Assembly: GCA_035651955.1 (NCBI GenBank)
Contig: DASRES010000003.1
Coordinates: 1 to 64,000, forward strand
Direction: 5' to 3'
Origin: Acidimicrobiia bacterium
GTDB lineage: Bacteria; Actinomycetota; Acidimicrobiia; IMCC26256; JAMXLJ01
Length of the DNA stretch: 64,000 bases
Position numbers and translations under genes: made by a program. Of this stretch, positions 7,796 to 20,801 are shown piece after piece. Within the stretch, counting starts at the first letter, position 1. Every line of letters begins with the position of its first letter. The notes under the pieces were generated by a model. It was not told the origin of the DNA. It worked only from the letters and a program-made list of their open reading frames with translations, and did not search any database.

Positions 7796-8725
7796 TCAGG
7801 CGAGGCTGCGGACGAGGCCGTCGAGGATGTCGGCTTCCGAGACCACGAGCTCGGCGACGTCGAACGTCCGCATGATCGTCACGAGGATCGCCGCGCCGGC
7901 CACGATCACGTCGACCCGTCCCGGTTCAAGGCCCGGGTTGTGCCGGCGCTGCTCGATCGTCTCGGTCGCGAGCGTGCGGAAGACGTCCTCGGCCGCGCGG
8001 CGGTCGAGCCTGAAGTGGTGGATCTTCTCGGCGTCGTACTCGGGGAGGCCCATCTCGATCGCCGCGATCGTCGTCACCGTCCCGGCGAGCCCGATGACGG
8101 TCCGCGCGTCACGCACGCCGGGAACGTCACGAGCGACGTCGGCGAGGTGGTCGCGCACGGCCGACACGAGTGCCGACAGCTCGTCGGGCGCGGGCGGGTC
8201 GGAGTGGACGAACTGCTCCGTGAGGCGCACGCACCCCATGTCCACCGACACGAGCGCGTCGGGACCGTCAGTACCGACGATGAACTCGGTCGAGCCGCCG
8301 CCGATGTCGACGACCAGGTACGGCGGCGGGTCGGTGACGCCCGACGTCGCGCCCAGGAACGACAGGCGGGCCTCCTCCTCGCCCGGCAAGAGCTCCAGCG
8401 GGACCCCGCCCAGCGCGTCGCGTCCGGCCGCGAAGAACTGCTCACGGTTGGTCGCGTCGCGTGCCGCGCTCGTCGCCGTCGCACGCGCGCGTGTCACGCC
8501 GAGGTCGTCCATCACGGCGCGGTACTCGCGCAAGACGGTCACCGTGCGGTCGATCGCGTCGTCGGCAAGTCGGTGCGTCGCGTCGACGTCCTGGCCGAGC
8601 CGCGTGATGCGCATGAGTCGCTCGACGGGTACGAGCCGGCCGGCGTGCGCCAAGCCGGCGGCGTCCGCGACGAGCAGGCGCACCGAGTTGGTGCCGATGT
8701 CGACGGCCGCGTACCGCTCGGTCAC
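7796..8725 (-). CDS. ppx: Exopolyphosphatase / guanosine pentaphosphatase (Ppx/GppA)
   Basis: The 309-residue enzyme belongs to the ASKHA phosphotransferase fold. Visible signatures are AAVDIGTNSVRLLV at the N-terminus (phosphate 1), ATSAARDATNREQF, YLVVDIGGGSTEFIVG (phosphate 2) and VIGLAGTVTTIAA. It would hydrolyse terminal phosphate from polyphosphate or pppGpp. Its length matches the short mycobacterial Ppx2 type, and it follows DUF501 as in that lineage. The start is uncertain: GTG at 8725 gives the family-typical N-terminus, while an in-frame GTG at 8752 overlaps the DUF501 stop and would couple translation. Confidence 0.93.
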   Translation of the reverse strand: MTERYAAVDIGTNSVRLLVADAAGLAHAGRLVPVERLMRITRLGQDVDATHRLADDAIDRTVTVLREYRAVMDDLGVTRARATATSAARDATNREQFFAAGRDALGGVPLELLPGEEEARLSFLGATSGVTDPPPYLVVDIGGGSTEFIVGTDGPDALVSVDMGCVRLTEQFVHSDPPAPDELSALVSAVRDHLADVARDVPGVRDARTVIGLAGTVTTIAAIEMGLPEYDAEKIHHFRLDRRAAEDVFRTLATETIEQRRHNPGLEPGRVDVIVAGAAILVTIMRTFDVAELVVSEADILDGLVRSLA

Positions 8726-8748
8726 GGTTGTGCCGGCCTCCCCGCGGC

Positions 8749-9195
8749 TCACAGGCGGTCTGCGACCCAACGACCGACGGGGTCGTCGCCGCCGGCGAGC
8801 AGGTAGGCGTAGTGCGCGTGCAGGCACTTGACGCCGGTCCGCGTCCCGCCGACGCCGCCGTGTGGACGGGGCCCGCGGTGCGACGGTGGGATGTCCGCGT
8901 CGCGCTCGCGCGCGTACGTCTCGTGGACCCGCGCGAGCTCGTCGGCATCGACATCGGACTCGGCGGCGCGCACCCCACCCGCCGACTCGAGACGCGACAC
9001 CACGGTGACGAGATCGCGGTCGACGAGCCAGTACCGCGTCGGCATCGGCGTGCCGTCGTCGAGCAGCGGCGCGTTGCGGATCACCACCGGCCGCCCGTCG
9101 TCGCGTCGCACGACGACGTCGAACGCCGCGCGCGGCGGGCGGCCGAGGAGCTCGGTCAGCACGGCGGCGTCGTCGACGACATCGGGAGGAGTCAC
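8749..9195 (-). CDS. DUF501 domain-containing protein
   Basis: The 148-residue product matches DUF501: an N-terminal VLTELLGRPPRAAFDVVVR, then GTPMPTRYWLVDRDLVTVVSRLE (middle) and the His/Cys-containing GVKCLHAHYAYLLAGGDDPVG at the C-terminus. The invariant Cys and His residues in KCLHAH suggest a metal or catalytic site, but the family has no known function. Its position just before ppx matches the actinobacterial eno-ftsB-DUF501-ppx cluster. Here, however, it is separated from ftsB by about 4 kb of inserted genes. Confidence 0.88.
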   Translation of the reverse strand: MTPPDVVDDAAVLTELLGRPPRAAFDVVVRRDDGRPVVIRNAPLLDDGTPMPTRYWLVDRDLVTVVSRLESAGGVRAAESDVDADELARVHETYARERDADIPPSHRGPRPHGGVGGTRTGVKCLHAHYAYLLAGGDDPVGRWVADRL

Positions 9196-9260
9196 GTCGA
9201 ACGAGTGTAGGAGCCGAAGTAGTCGGGATCGGTCGGGACGCGACGTCGGTCACCGCGGTG

Positions 9261-10337
9261 TCATGGCGGTTCGATCCAGGTGGTGCCGTCAGGTCGTCGG
9301 TGGATCGTCCAGCCGTGGTGGATCTTGCCGTGGTGGTAGCGGCAGTACGCGCGGAGGTTGCCCAGGTCGGTCGGCCCGCCGTCGGCCCAGTGCTCGTCGT
9401 GGTGCAGGTCGCACCAATCGGGCGGACGATCACAACCCGGCCAGGTGCAGCCGCCGTCGCGCAGCATGACGGCCTTGCGTTGCGCCGCGCTCACCACCCG
9501 GGTACGGCGACCGAGATCGAGGATCTCACCGTGACGGTCGCACACGACGCGGCGGATGACCGCGTCGCATGCGAGGCGCCGGATCGTGCTCGGCGCGACC
9601 GGCCCGACGTGCGTGAGGTCGCAGCGGGCGGTGCGCGGATCGGCAGGCATGTTCCCGGCGAGCGTGTCGGCGTCGACGACGACGTTCAGCTCGACGGGGA
9701 CCGCGCGTCCCAGCGCGCGCCGGGCCATCTCGTGCAGCGCATCCGCGCGGCGCTGCGCCGGTGAGCGGTCCGGGTCGACGGTCCGATCCGTGAACGTGTC
9801 GAGCGCGGTGAGGAACGCCTCGCCGGCGACCGGGTCCAACCGGCCCTCGAGGTGCACGCTGCCGTCGTCCAGCTTCGACGCGTGCAGGCGCCGCTTTCGC
9901 CACGGAGCATCCGGCTCCTTGCCCCCGCCGTCGACGTCGTCGGCGATCGCCCGCCACCGGCGCATGACGATCCGGAAGTCCTCGGGCGGCAGATCGCGCG
10001 CGATGTCGAGCAGCGTCTCCTCGTGCTCGTCGAACAGGTCTTCGTGGCCGCGCGCCGCTCGGGCGAGCGCGTCGACCTGCGCGCACGTCACGTCACCATC
10101 GTGCAGACGCTTCGCCGTTCGATCGTGCCGGTGCACCAACCGCCCACCCCGCACCAGGCGGGACGCTTCCGGGCTCGTCACCGAACCGTGATGCACCAAC
10201 CAGGCGTGCGTGCTCGCCGTCCCGTCCACGGACCACTCGCCGGACGCGTCGAGCGCCCCCGCTGCATCGAGCAGCTCGGCGTCCAGCCGCTCCCGCTCCG
10301 CCAGCAGTCTGAGCACCCGCTCCGCCACACCGAACAT
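9261..10337 (-). CDS. DUF222-HNH endonuclease-domain protein (13E12-repeat-like)
   Basis: The 358-residue protein has an N-terminal helical DUF222 domain and a C-terminal HNH motif: CTWPGCDRPPDWCDLHHDEHW followed by GGPTDLGNLRAYCRYHHGKIHHG. The zinc-binding CxxC pairs and the catalytic His pair are intact. Family members are widespread, multi-copy actinobacterial genes resembling the mycobacterial 13E12 repeat proteins, several of which are LexA-controlled. I prefer the ATG at 10337 over 10349 because a TATGAT box lies 7 bases before it, giving a leaderless mRNA. A LexA-like box covers the same site. Confidence 0.88.
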   Translation of the reverse strand: MFGVAERVLRLLAERERLDAELLDAAGALDASGEWSVDGTASTHAWLVHHGSVTSPEASRLVRGGRLVHRHDRTAKRLHDGDVTCAQVDALARAARGHEDLFDEHEETLLDIARDLPPEDFRIVMRRWRAIADDVDGGGKEPDAPWRKRRLHASKLDDGSVHLEGRLDPVAGEAFLTALDTFTDRTVDPDRSPAQRRADALHEMARRALGRAVPVELNVVVDADTLAGNMPADPRTARCDLTHVGPVAPSTIRRLACDAVIRRVVCDRHGEILDLGRRTRVVSAAQRKAVMLRDGGCTWPGCDRPPDWCDLHHDEHWADGGPTDLGNLRAYCRYHHGKIHHGWTIHRRPDGTTWIEPP

Positions 10338-10350
10338 CAGTTCGATCATA
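10330..10350 (-). promoter_or_regulatory. LexA (SOS) box overlapping -10 box and start of the HNH gene
   Basis: On the minus strand TATGAT (10350-10345) is followed by TCGAACTGATGTTCGG (10345-10330). This matches the mycobacterial SOS consensus TCGAAC-N4-GTTCGA at 11 of 12 defined positions. The box covers the predicted transcription start and the start codon, so bound LexA would block initiation. Mycobacterial 13E12-family genes are known to carry such boxes. Confidence 0.6.
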
Positions 10351-10418
10351 CGAGAGGGGTGTGACAGAAACCGGGGGCGAGGTGACCAGCCGGTGCGGGT
10401 CGGGGACCTGCACGTGAC

Positions 10419-11384
10419 CTACCGCGCGGCGATGCGGTCGACCATCGCGTCGGCGGCTGCGAGACCCGCCGCGATCTGGTCGCGGCCGGGCTGGCCCAAC
10501 ACGACGCCGGTGATCGTCGTCCGCCGGCCGCCAATCCAGCGAACGGCCTGGAACGCGAAGCAGCCGCCGGCCGCGTCGTCCGAGCCGGTCTTCACGCCGA
10601 CGAACCCGCCGTGTCCGAGCAACGTGTCGGTGTTGTGGACGGTGCCGGCGACCGGCAGCGTGGCGGACGGCGTCCCGACGATGCTCGCGAACGTCGGCAC
10701 GCGCATCGCCCGATCGACGATGCGCACCTGGTCGGCCGCGGTCGACACCGTCGCGTCGTCGTACCCACTCGGGTCGGTGTAGACGGTGTCGCGCATCCCG
10801 AGCGACTGCGCGGTGGCGTTCATCCGGGCGACGAACCGGTCCGTCGAGCCGGCATCCCAGCGCGCCAGGACCGCAGCGATGTTGTTGGCGGACGGCAGCA
10901 GCAGTGCCTGCAGCGCCTGCCGTTCGGTCAGCCGTTCTCCAGCGGCGATCCGCACGACCGACTCCTGCTGTCGGCGCCGGCGGATCGTGTCCGCGACGTC
11001 GGCCTCGGTGAGCGTGATCGTCGGGCCGTCCTGACCGGGCCCCAGCGGGTGGTCGCGCAGCACGAGATAGGCGGTCATCACCTTCGCCACGCTGGCGATC
11101 GCCGCCGGGTGCTGGTTCGGGCCGGCGTGGACCTGCGACGCTGCCGATTCGACGAACGCGGCCTGACCGTCTGTCGGCCACACCGTGCTGGGCAGCGCGT
11201 CGCCGGGCAGACCGCGGTCGGCACGGCGATGGACGTCGACGGTCGATGCGGTCGTCGACGACGACGACGCCCGCGACGCGTAACCGAGCGCTCCGACGAT
11301 CGCGGCCGCGACGGCGAGCAGGCCGGCGACGAGGACCCTGGGTACCCGCGGGGTCGTCGTCCGGGCCGGCGCGCTCGAGGTCAC
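10419..11384 (-). CDS. D-alanyl-D-alanine carboxypeptidase (peptidase S11, DacA-like)
   Basis: This 321-residue penicillin-binding protein trims the terminal D-Ala of peptidoglycan stem peptides outside the membrane. It has an N-terminal signal-anchor (about 16-36), the active-site tetrad SVAK (Ser98-Lys101), SAN at about 165-167 and KTG within GVKTGSDDAAGG. The usual C-terminal beta domain of PBP5 is absent, which is common in actinobacteria. The start is uncertain. GTG at 11384 gives a good signal sequence, while the open frame goes much further upstream without one. It is divergent from a two-component system that may regulate it. Confidence 0.87.
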   Translation of the reverse strand: MTSSAPARTTTPRVPRVLVAGLLAVAAAIVGALGYASRASSSSTTASTVDVHRRADRGLPGDALPSTVWPTDGQAAFVESAASQVHAGPNQHPAAIASVAKVMTAYLVLRDHPLGPGQDGPTITLTEADVADTIRRRRQQESVVRIAAGERLTERQALQALLLPSANNIAAVLARWDAGSTDRFVARMNATAQSLGMRDTVYTDPSGYDDATVSTAADQVRIVDRAMRVPTFASIVGTPSATLPVAGTVHNTDTLLGHGGFVGVKTGSDDAAGGCFAFQAVRWIGGRRTTITGVVLGQPGRDQIAAGLAAADAMVDRIAAR

Positions 11385-11477
11385 GCGTGCAGTCAAGGGA
11401 GCGTCGTGTTGCCGGCCCGTATGCAGTTTTCGATACGCCGGCGATATGCACCCGGTCGTTAGCATCCGGCCACGCGT
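11385..11477. promoter_or_regulatory. Divergent promoter region between carboxypeptidase and response regulator
   Basis: The 93-base gap contains the 8-base palindrome CGCCGGCG in GATACGCCGGCGATATG, flanked by GTATGC and ATATGC half-repeats on either side (about 11419-11449). TAGCAT at 11460-11465 lies 12 bases before the regulator GTG and could be its -10 box. Repeated TATGC elements near a response-regulator gene are candidate autoregulatory sites. This is inference only. Confidence 0.35.
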
Positions 11478-12167
11478 GTGTTGATCGTCGAGGACGAGCC
11501 CTATCTGGCAGACGCCATCCGCGACGGCCTGCGCCTGGAGGCGATCGCGTCCGACGTCGCGGGTGACGGCGACACCGCGCTGAAGCTGCTGGGCGTCAAC
11601 GGCTACGACATCGCCGTCCTCGACCGCGACATCCCGGGTCCGTCGGGCGACGAGATCGCCGAGCGCATCGTCGCGTCCGGCACCGGCATGCCCATCCTCA
11701 TGCTGACGGCGGCCGACGGGCTCGACGACAAGGCCTCGGGGTTCGAGCTCGGCGCCGACGACTACCTCACGAAGCCGTTCGAGCTCCGCGAGCTGGTGCT
11801 CCGTCTGCGAGCACTCGACCGCAGGCGCGCGCGCAACCGGCCACCGGTACGAGAGATCGCCGGTCTGCGCCTGGACCCGTTCCGCCGGGAGGTCCACCGC
11901 GACAGCCGGTACGTCGCGCTGACCCGCAAGCAGTTCGCGGTGCTGGAGGTGCTCGTCGACGCCGAGGGAGGCGTCGTCAGCGCCGAGGAGCTGCTCGAGC
12001 GCGCATGGGACGAGCACGCGGACCCGTTCACCAACGCCGTGCGCATCACGGTCTCGGCGCTGCGCAAACGACTCGGCGAACCCGGGATCATCGCAACCGT
12101 GGCGGGCGTCGGCTACCGCATCGACACCGGACCGAACGACGGACGCGAAGGAGCGGATCGTGGATAG
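11478..12167 (+). CDS. OmpR/PhoB-family response regulator
   Basis: The 229-residue protein has a receiver domain with acidic residues in VEDEP, phospho-acceptor Asp49 in VLDRDIPG, Thr77 in LMLTAADG and Lys99 in LTKPFELREL. This is followed by an OmpR-type winged helix (DPFRREVHRDSRYVALTRK, VSALRKRLGEPGIIATVAGVGYR). It would bind DNA after phosphorylation by the kinase encoded just downstream, with which it overlaps by 8 bases. The start codon is GTG. The divergent carboxypeptidase gene makes cell-envelope stress a reasonable but unproven theme. Confidence 0.93.
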   Translation: MLIVEDEPYLADAIRDGLRLEAIASDVAGDGDTALKLLGVNGYDIAVLDRDIPGPSGDEIAERIVASGTGMPILMLTAADGLDDKASGFELGADDYLTKPFELRELVLRLRALDRRRARNRPPVREIAGLRLDPFRREVHRDSRYVALTRKQFAVLEVLVDAEGGVVSAEELLERAWDEHADPFTNAVRITVSALRKRLGEPGIIATVAGVGYRIDTGPNDGREGADRG

Positions 12168-13290
12168 GGCGCCCGGTTTGAGCGTTCGGCTCAAGCTCAC
12201 CCTCAGCTACGCCGGCTTCCTCATGCTCGCCGGCGCGTTGCTGCTCGCCGCCGTGTGGCTGTTCCTCCTGCGCTACGTCCCCGACCGTGCGTTCCTGAAG
12301 TCGGCCGACCCCCACTTCCACGGCGTCTTTCCCGTCCGGTCCAACCTCTTGCACGTCTTCGCGCCGCGGGCCGCCGCTGTGCTGGCGTTCCTGCTGGTGT
12401 TCGGTCTCCTGGGTGGGTGGATCCTCGCGGGTCGGATGCTCGCACCTCTCTCCCGGATCACCGACGCGACGCGCACGGCCGCGACCGGATCTCTCGCCCA
12501 CCGGATCGAGCTGGACGGCCGTCAGGACGAGTTCCGTGAGCTCGCCGACGCGTTCGACGCCATGCTGGCGCGGCTGGAGGCGCACGTCGCCGAGCAGCGG
12601 CGGTTCGCGGCCAATGCGTCCCACGAGCTGCGCACGCCGCTGGCGATCACGCAGAGCCTGCTCGACGTGGCGCGCAACGATCCCGACCGCGACACCGACG
12701 AGCTCGTCGATCGCCTCCGCGCCGTGAACGGGCGCGCGATCGATCTCACCGAGGCGTTGCTCGTACTGAGCCGGGCCGACCAACGGTCGTTCACGCGAGA
12801 GCGCGTCGACCTGTCCCTCGTCGTGGAAGAGGCCACGGAGGCGCTCCTCCCGCTCGCGGAACGACACGGGGTCACTATCGAGATCTCGGGCGACGTCACA
12901 CCGACGATCGGCTCCCACGCGCTGCTGCTGCAGATGGCCACGAACCTCGTGCACAACGCGATCGTCCACAACCTGCCGCAACGAGGCACCGTACGGATCA
13001 CGACCAGTAGCCAGCCGAAGCGCGCGGTGCTCACCGTCGAGAACACCGGCGAGGAGCTCGCCCCACCCGTGGTCGCCACGCTCGTCGAGCCGTTCCAGCG
13101 CGGCACCACGCGCGTGCACCGCGACCACGCGGGCGTCGGCCTCGGCCTGGCGATCGTGCAGAGCATCGCCGGCGCGCACGACGGGACCGTCACCCTCACA
13201 CCCGGGACCGCCGGGGGCCTGCGCGTGACCGTGCAGCTCCCGACCGCGCCCGCCGGTCTCGCGGTGGCGCGACCGGTCTCAGCGCCCTGA
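12160..13290 (+). CDS. Sensor histidine kinase with HAMP domain
   Basis: The 376-residue membrane kinase has two transmembrane spans (about 13-38 and 70-92) bracketing a short extracytoplasmic loop, a HAMP linker (about 92-145), the H-box NASHELRTPL with His155, the N-box NLVHNAIVHN and the G-box HAGVGLGLAIV. It would autophosphorylate His155 and transfer to the response regulator encoded immediately upstream. GAAGGAG is well placed before the GTG at 12160. The 31-residue loop is too short for a large ligand domain. The last 12 bases overlap the convergent ftsB-like gene. Confidence 0.92.
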   Translation: MDRAPGLSVRLKLTLSYAGFLMLAGALLLAAVWLFLLRYVPDRAFLKSADPHFHGVFPVRSNLLHVFAPRAAAVLAFLLVFGLLGGWILAGRMLAPLSRITDATRTAATGSLAHRIELDGRQDEFRELADAFDAMLARLEAHVAEQRRFAANASHELRTPLAITQSLLDVARNDPDRDTDELVDRLRAVNGRAIDLTEALLVLSRADQRSFTRERVDLSLVVEEATEALLPLAERHGVTIEISGDVTPTIGSHALLLQMATNLVHNAIVHNLPQRGTVRITTSSQPKRAVLTVENTGEELAPPVVATLVEPFQRGTTRVHRDHAGVGLGLAIVQSIAGAHDGTVTLTPGTAGGLRVTVQLPTAPAGLAVARPVSAP

Positions 13291-13668
13291 TCTCGCGGTC
13301 GTCGGCGGGGCCGTCGTCGCTGTCGTCGCGGTCGTCGCGGTGGTCGCGGGCGGCGCGGTCGTCGTCGTGGTCGTGGTCGGCGGCGCCGGGATCGCCGTGT
13401 AGGCATGCTCGCCCGGCATCACGTAGCCGAACTCCTCGCGCGCCCGCCGCTTGATCTCGGCGTCGCTGCGGAGCTGCTTGGCCTGGCGGGCGAGCGCGTC
13501 GTTCTGCTGCTGCAGCAGCGCGAGCTGTGAGCGCGCGTCGTTCACCTGCTGGCGCTGCGACCACCACGTGCGGGTCGGGAACACGAACACGAACATGCCG
13601 GCGACGAGCGCGAACGACGCGAGCACGACGCGCAGCGTCGCGGCGCGCGACCGGATCGCGTCGAGCAT
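13279..13668 (-). CDS. FtsB/DivIC-like septum formation initiator
   Basis: The 129-residue bitopic protein has a short cytoplasmic start, one membrane span (about 12-30) and a periplasmic coiled coil (RQQVNDARSQLALLQQQND, then RQAKQLRSDAEIKRRAREEF), ending in the FtsB-type FGYVMPGE motif. It is expected at the division site with FtsL and FtsQ. The last 35 residues are an unusual Thr/Pro/Ala tail made of repeated ATT units, encoded by a triplet-repeat-like stretch. It lies 4 bases after the eno stop, in the standard eno-ftsB order, and it overlaps the convergent kinase gene by 12 bases. Confidence 0.85.
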   Translation of the reverse strand: MLDAIRSRAATLRVVLASFALVAGMFVFVFPTRTWWSQRQQVNDARSQLALLQQQNDALARQAKQLRSDAEIKRRAREEFGYVMPGEHAYTAIPAPPTTTTTTTAPPATTATTATTATTAPPTTARSGR

Positions 13669-13672
13669 GCCG

Positions 13673-15004
<1,332 letters not shown>

Positions 15005-15053
15005 TTAGTCCTCTGATGCCGACGGGGCACGTCATGCAGCCGCGCGAGCACGC

Positions 15054-16529
15054 TCAGGCGCCGTCACCCGCCTCGTCCCAGAGCTCGCGGACGGTGGCCG
15101 CCTCCGCGTCCGCGAGGTCGGTGCCCCGCGCCGCGGCGAGTCGCTCCATCGCCTCGAAGCGGGCCCGGAAGCGAGCGGCCCAGCCGCGCAGCGCGGACTC
15201 GCCGTCGACGCCGCGTGCCCGCGCCATGCGGACCGCGCCGGCGAGGAGATCGCCGAGCGCGCGCTCGGTCGCGTCCACGTCGTCGTCACGTGCGCGCACG
15301 TACGCGTCCGCCGCGTCACGCACCCGCACCGCGGCCGCGTCGGCGCGCTCGTCGGCGAGACCGACCGCGGCGGCCTTGCGCAGCACCTTGTGCGCGTACA
15401 GCAGCGACGGCAGGCCCGCATCGACGCCCGCCATCAGCGACGTGCGTCCCTTCTCGGCGCGCTTGATGTGCTCCCAGTTGCGCAGGACCTCGTCGGTCGT
15501 GTCGGCCTCGACGGTGCCGAACACATGCGGATGACGGCGAACGAGCTTGTCGTGCACACCGCGGATGACGTCGTCGACGGTGAACGCGCCGGCTTCCGTC
15601 GCGAGCTTGGCCTGGAACACGACCTGGTACAGGAGGTCGCCGAGCTCCTCTTCGAGCGGGGCGTACGCGCGCGTGTCGACCTCGCCGGCGGGCGCGTCGC
15701 CGGGGAGCGTCTCGATCGCCTCGACCGTCTCGTACGCCTCCTCCAGCACGTAGCGGGCGAGCGAGTGGTGCGTCTGCTCCGCGTCCCACGGGCAGCCCCC
15801 CGGATCGCGCAGGCGCGCGGTGAGCGCGACGAACCGGGCGAACTGCGCACCGGTGCGGCGGTCGCCGAGCTCGACGGCGAGCGCGGTGAGATGGTCGGGC
15901 TCGACGTCGCGGTCGAGGTCGGCGAGCGCGACGTCGCGCACCGACTGCTCGGCCAGGCCGAGCCGTTGCAGCACGGTCACGCGCGCGTCGGGCGGGAGGA
16001 CCTCGAGCAGCTCGAGCTTGACGTCGGACAGCACGAAGCGCGAGTCCACCTGCGCGACGAGGAGATGCGAACCCGTCGTCGCGTCGAGTGAGAAGTCGTG
16101 CCCGTCGACGACCTCACCGCCGCGACCCGCCGGGTCGACGCCGAGCGTCGCCCACGCGAGGTCTGCGAACGACAACCCGGGCACGACCCGCACGTCGACG
16201 TCGTCCCGGGCGCGCAACAGCTCGACGCTGCGTTCCGCGACCGCGGGACTGCCCGGCACCGCGTACAGCACCTCGCCCTCGCGCGTCGCGACGCCGGCGA
16301 GGGTCGACGCGATCGTCACGTACACGTCCTCGATGCTCGCGGCGCGCTCGTAGACGTCGTCGAACGACCGGAACGTGACGCCGTCGCGCGCGAGGTCGTC
16401 GACGGCCGGATGGCGCGCGGTGCGTGTGAAGCGGGTCGTGGCCCGGACGATCTCGGCGCGTGCCGCGGGGAGGAGCAGATCGGCCCCGGCGGGGCCGAGG
16501 CCGACGACGACGACGCCGGCCGTCGTCAC
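15054..16529 (-). CDS. mazG: Tetrapyrrole methylase-domain / MazG fusion, nucleotide pyrophosphohydrolase
   Basis: The 491-residue protein has an N-terminal SAM-dependent tetrapyrrole-methylase-like domain (VVVVGLGPAGADLLLP; YAVPGSPAVAERS; VVPGLSFADLAW) and a C-terminal MazG domain (RDPGGCPWDAEQTHHSL; LEEELGDLLYQVVFQA with the acidic metal ligands; RRHPHVFG). This is the YabN-type arrangement. The MazG part hydrolyses NTPs to NMP and PPi and is thought to clean damaged nucleotides. The GTG at 16529 overlaps the stop of the lipoprotein gene (GTGA). It belongs to the mfd-lipoprotein-mazG unit. Confidence 0.93.
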   Translation of the reverse strand: MTTAGVVVVGLGPAGADLLLPAARAEIVRATTRFTRTARHPAVDDLARDGVTFRSFDDVYERAASIEDVYVTIASTLAGVATREGEVLYAVPGSPAVAERSVELLRARDDVDVRVVPGLSFADLAWATLGVDPAGRGGEVVDGHDFSLDATTGSHLLVAQVDSRFVLSDVKLELLEVLPPDARVTVLQRLGLAEQSVRDVALADLDRDVEPDHLTALAVELGDRRTGAQFARFVALTARLRDPGGCPWDAEQTHHSLARYVLEEAYETVEAIETLPGDAPAGEVDTRAYAPLEEELGDLLYQVVFQAKLATEAGAFTVDDVIRGVHDKLVRRHPHVFGTVEADTTDEVLRNWEHIKRAEKGRTSLMAGVDAGLPSLLYAHKVLRKAAAVGLADERADAAAVRVRDAADAYVRARDDDVDATERALGDLLAGAVRMARARGVDGESALRGWAARFRARFEAMERLAAARGTDLADAEAATVRELWDEAGDGA

Positions 16530-17199
16530 CCGCCCGGCGTCGTGCCGAGCAGCGGCGTCCCGGTCGTCGTGGTGGTGCCGCGTTGCTCCTGGACGTTCGG
16601 CGCCTTCGGCGGGCTGATCTGGAATCCCTGCGAGGTGAGGTCGACGGTGCCGAAGCGCGGGTTCACCCGCACGTTCGCCTTCCGCAGCGCCCCGAGGAGC
16701 TCCGTCGACAGCCGGTTCTGCGCGGTGGTCTGGTCGGGCGCCGTCTGCGTGATGTCGCGCGCCAGCGCCTGGAACCGGGCGAGCTTGTCGATGAACTCGT
16801 TGCGGAAGGACGCGGGGAACGCGTTGAAGACCGCGGCCGAGCCGAAGAACTGGTCGGCCTGCTGCTGCGCGCCCTGACGGTCCGTCGCCGACGTCGTGAG
16901 GTGACGCTGCGCGAACAGGTTGTCGGTGAGCTGGAGCTCGACGAGCTGCGTGAGCCAGATCGCGCTCCACCGCGAGTCGACCGTGCCGTCCGTGTGCGTC
17001 AGCGGTGAGCCGATCTGCTGCTGGTAGACGTTGCGGAACTGCTTGTTGTCGCGGAAGTGCGAGAGGTCGTCCTGGAACGACGTCAGCGAGATGTCGTGCC
17101 CGCCGACGGTCGCGGCGGGATGGCTGGCGACACCACAGCCGGACAGCACGACGGCGATCGCGAGCGCGGGCGCGGCAAGAGCGAGGAAGCGGAACCGGG

Positions 17200-17203
<4 letters not shown>
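16526..17203 (-). CDS. SurA-N-like lipoprotein
   Basis: The 225-residue protein starts with a signal peptide ending in the lipobox VVLSGC, so it is probably lipid-modified and held at the outer face of the membrane. The segment after it (ATVGGHDISLTSFQDDL and the following helices) resembles the SurA/PrsA chaperone N-domain, but no parvulin PPIase domain follows. The C-terminal tail is Thr-rich. A role in helping exported proteins fold is inferred from family resemblance. The ATG overlaps the mfd stop and the TGA overlaps the mazG GTG, so the three genes are tightly coupled. Confidence 0.8.
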
Positions 17204-20670
<3,467 letters not shown>

Positions 20671-20801
20671 TCCGAAGGGCGTGGGCGCGCGAAACGCCGG
20701 AGCCGGGAGGCTCCGGGGCGGTCGGCATCGAGCGTACCGGAGGCGCTCCGGCCGCCCGCCGGCGCCCCGGGGCGGCCGCGGGAGCGCGCGACGATCGAGG
20801 C

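Noticed and set aside
7691-7798. Possible TGA readthrough at the end of ppx
   Set aside because: The frame continues after the ppx TGA, but ppx already has its normal length and C-terminus, and no SECIS-like hairpin or Sec-type motif follows.
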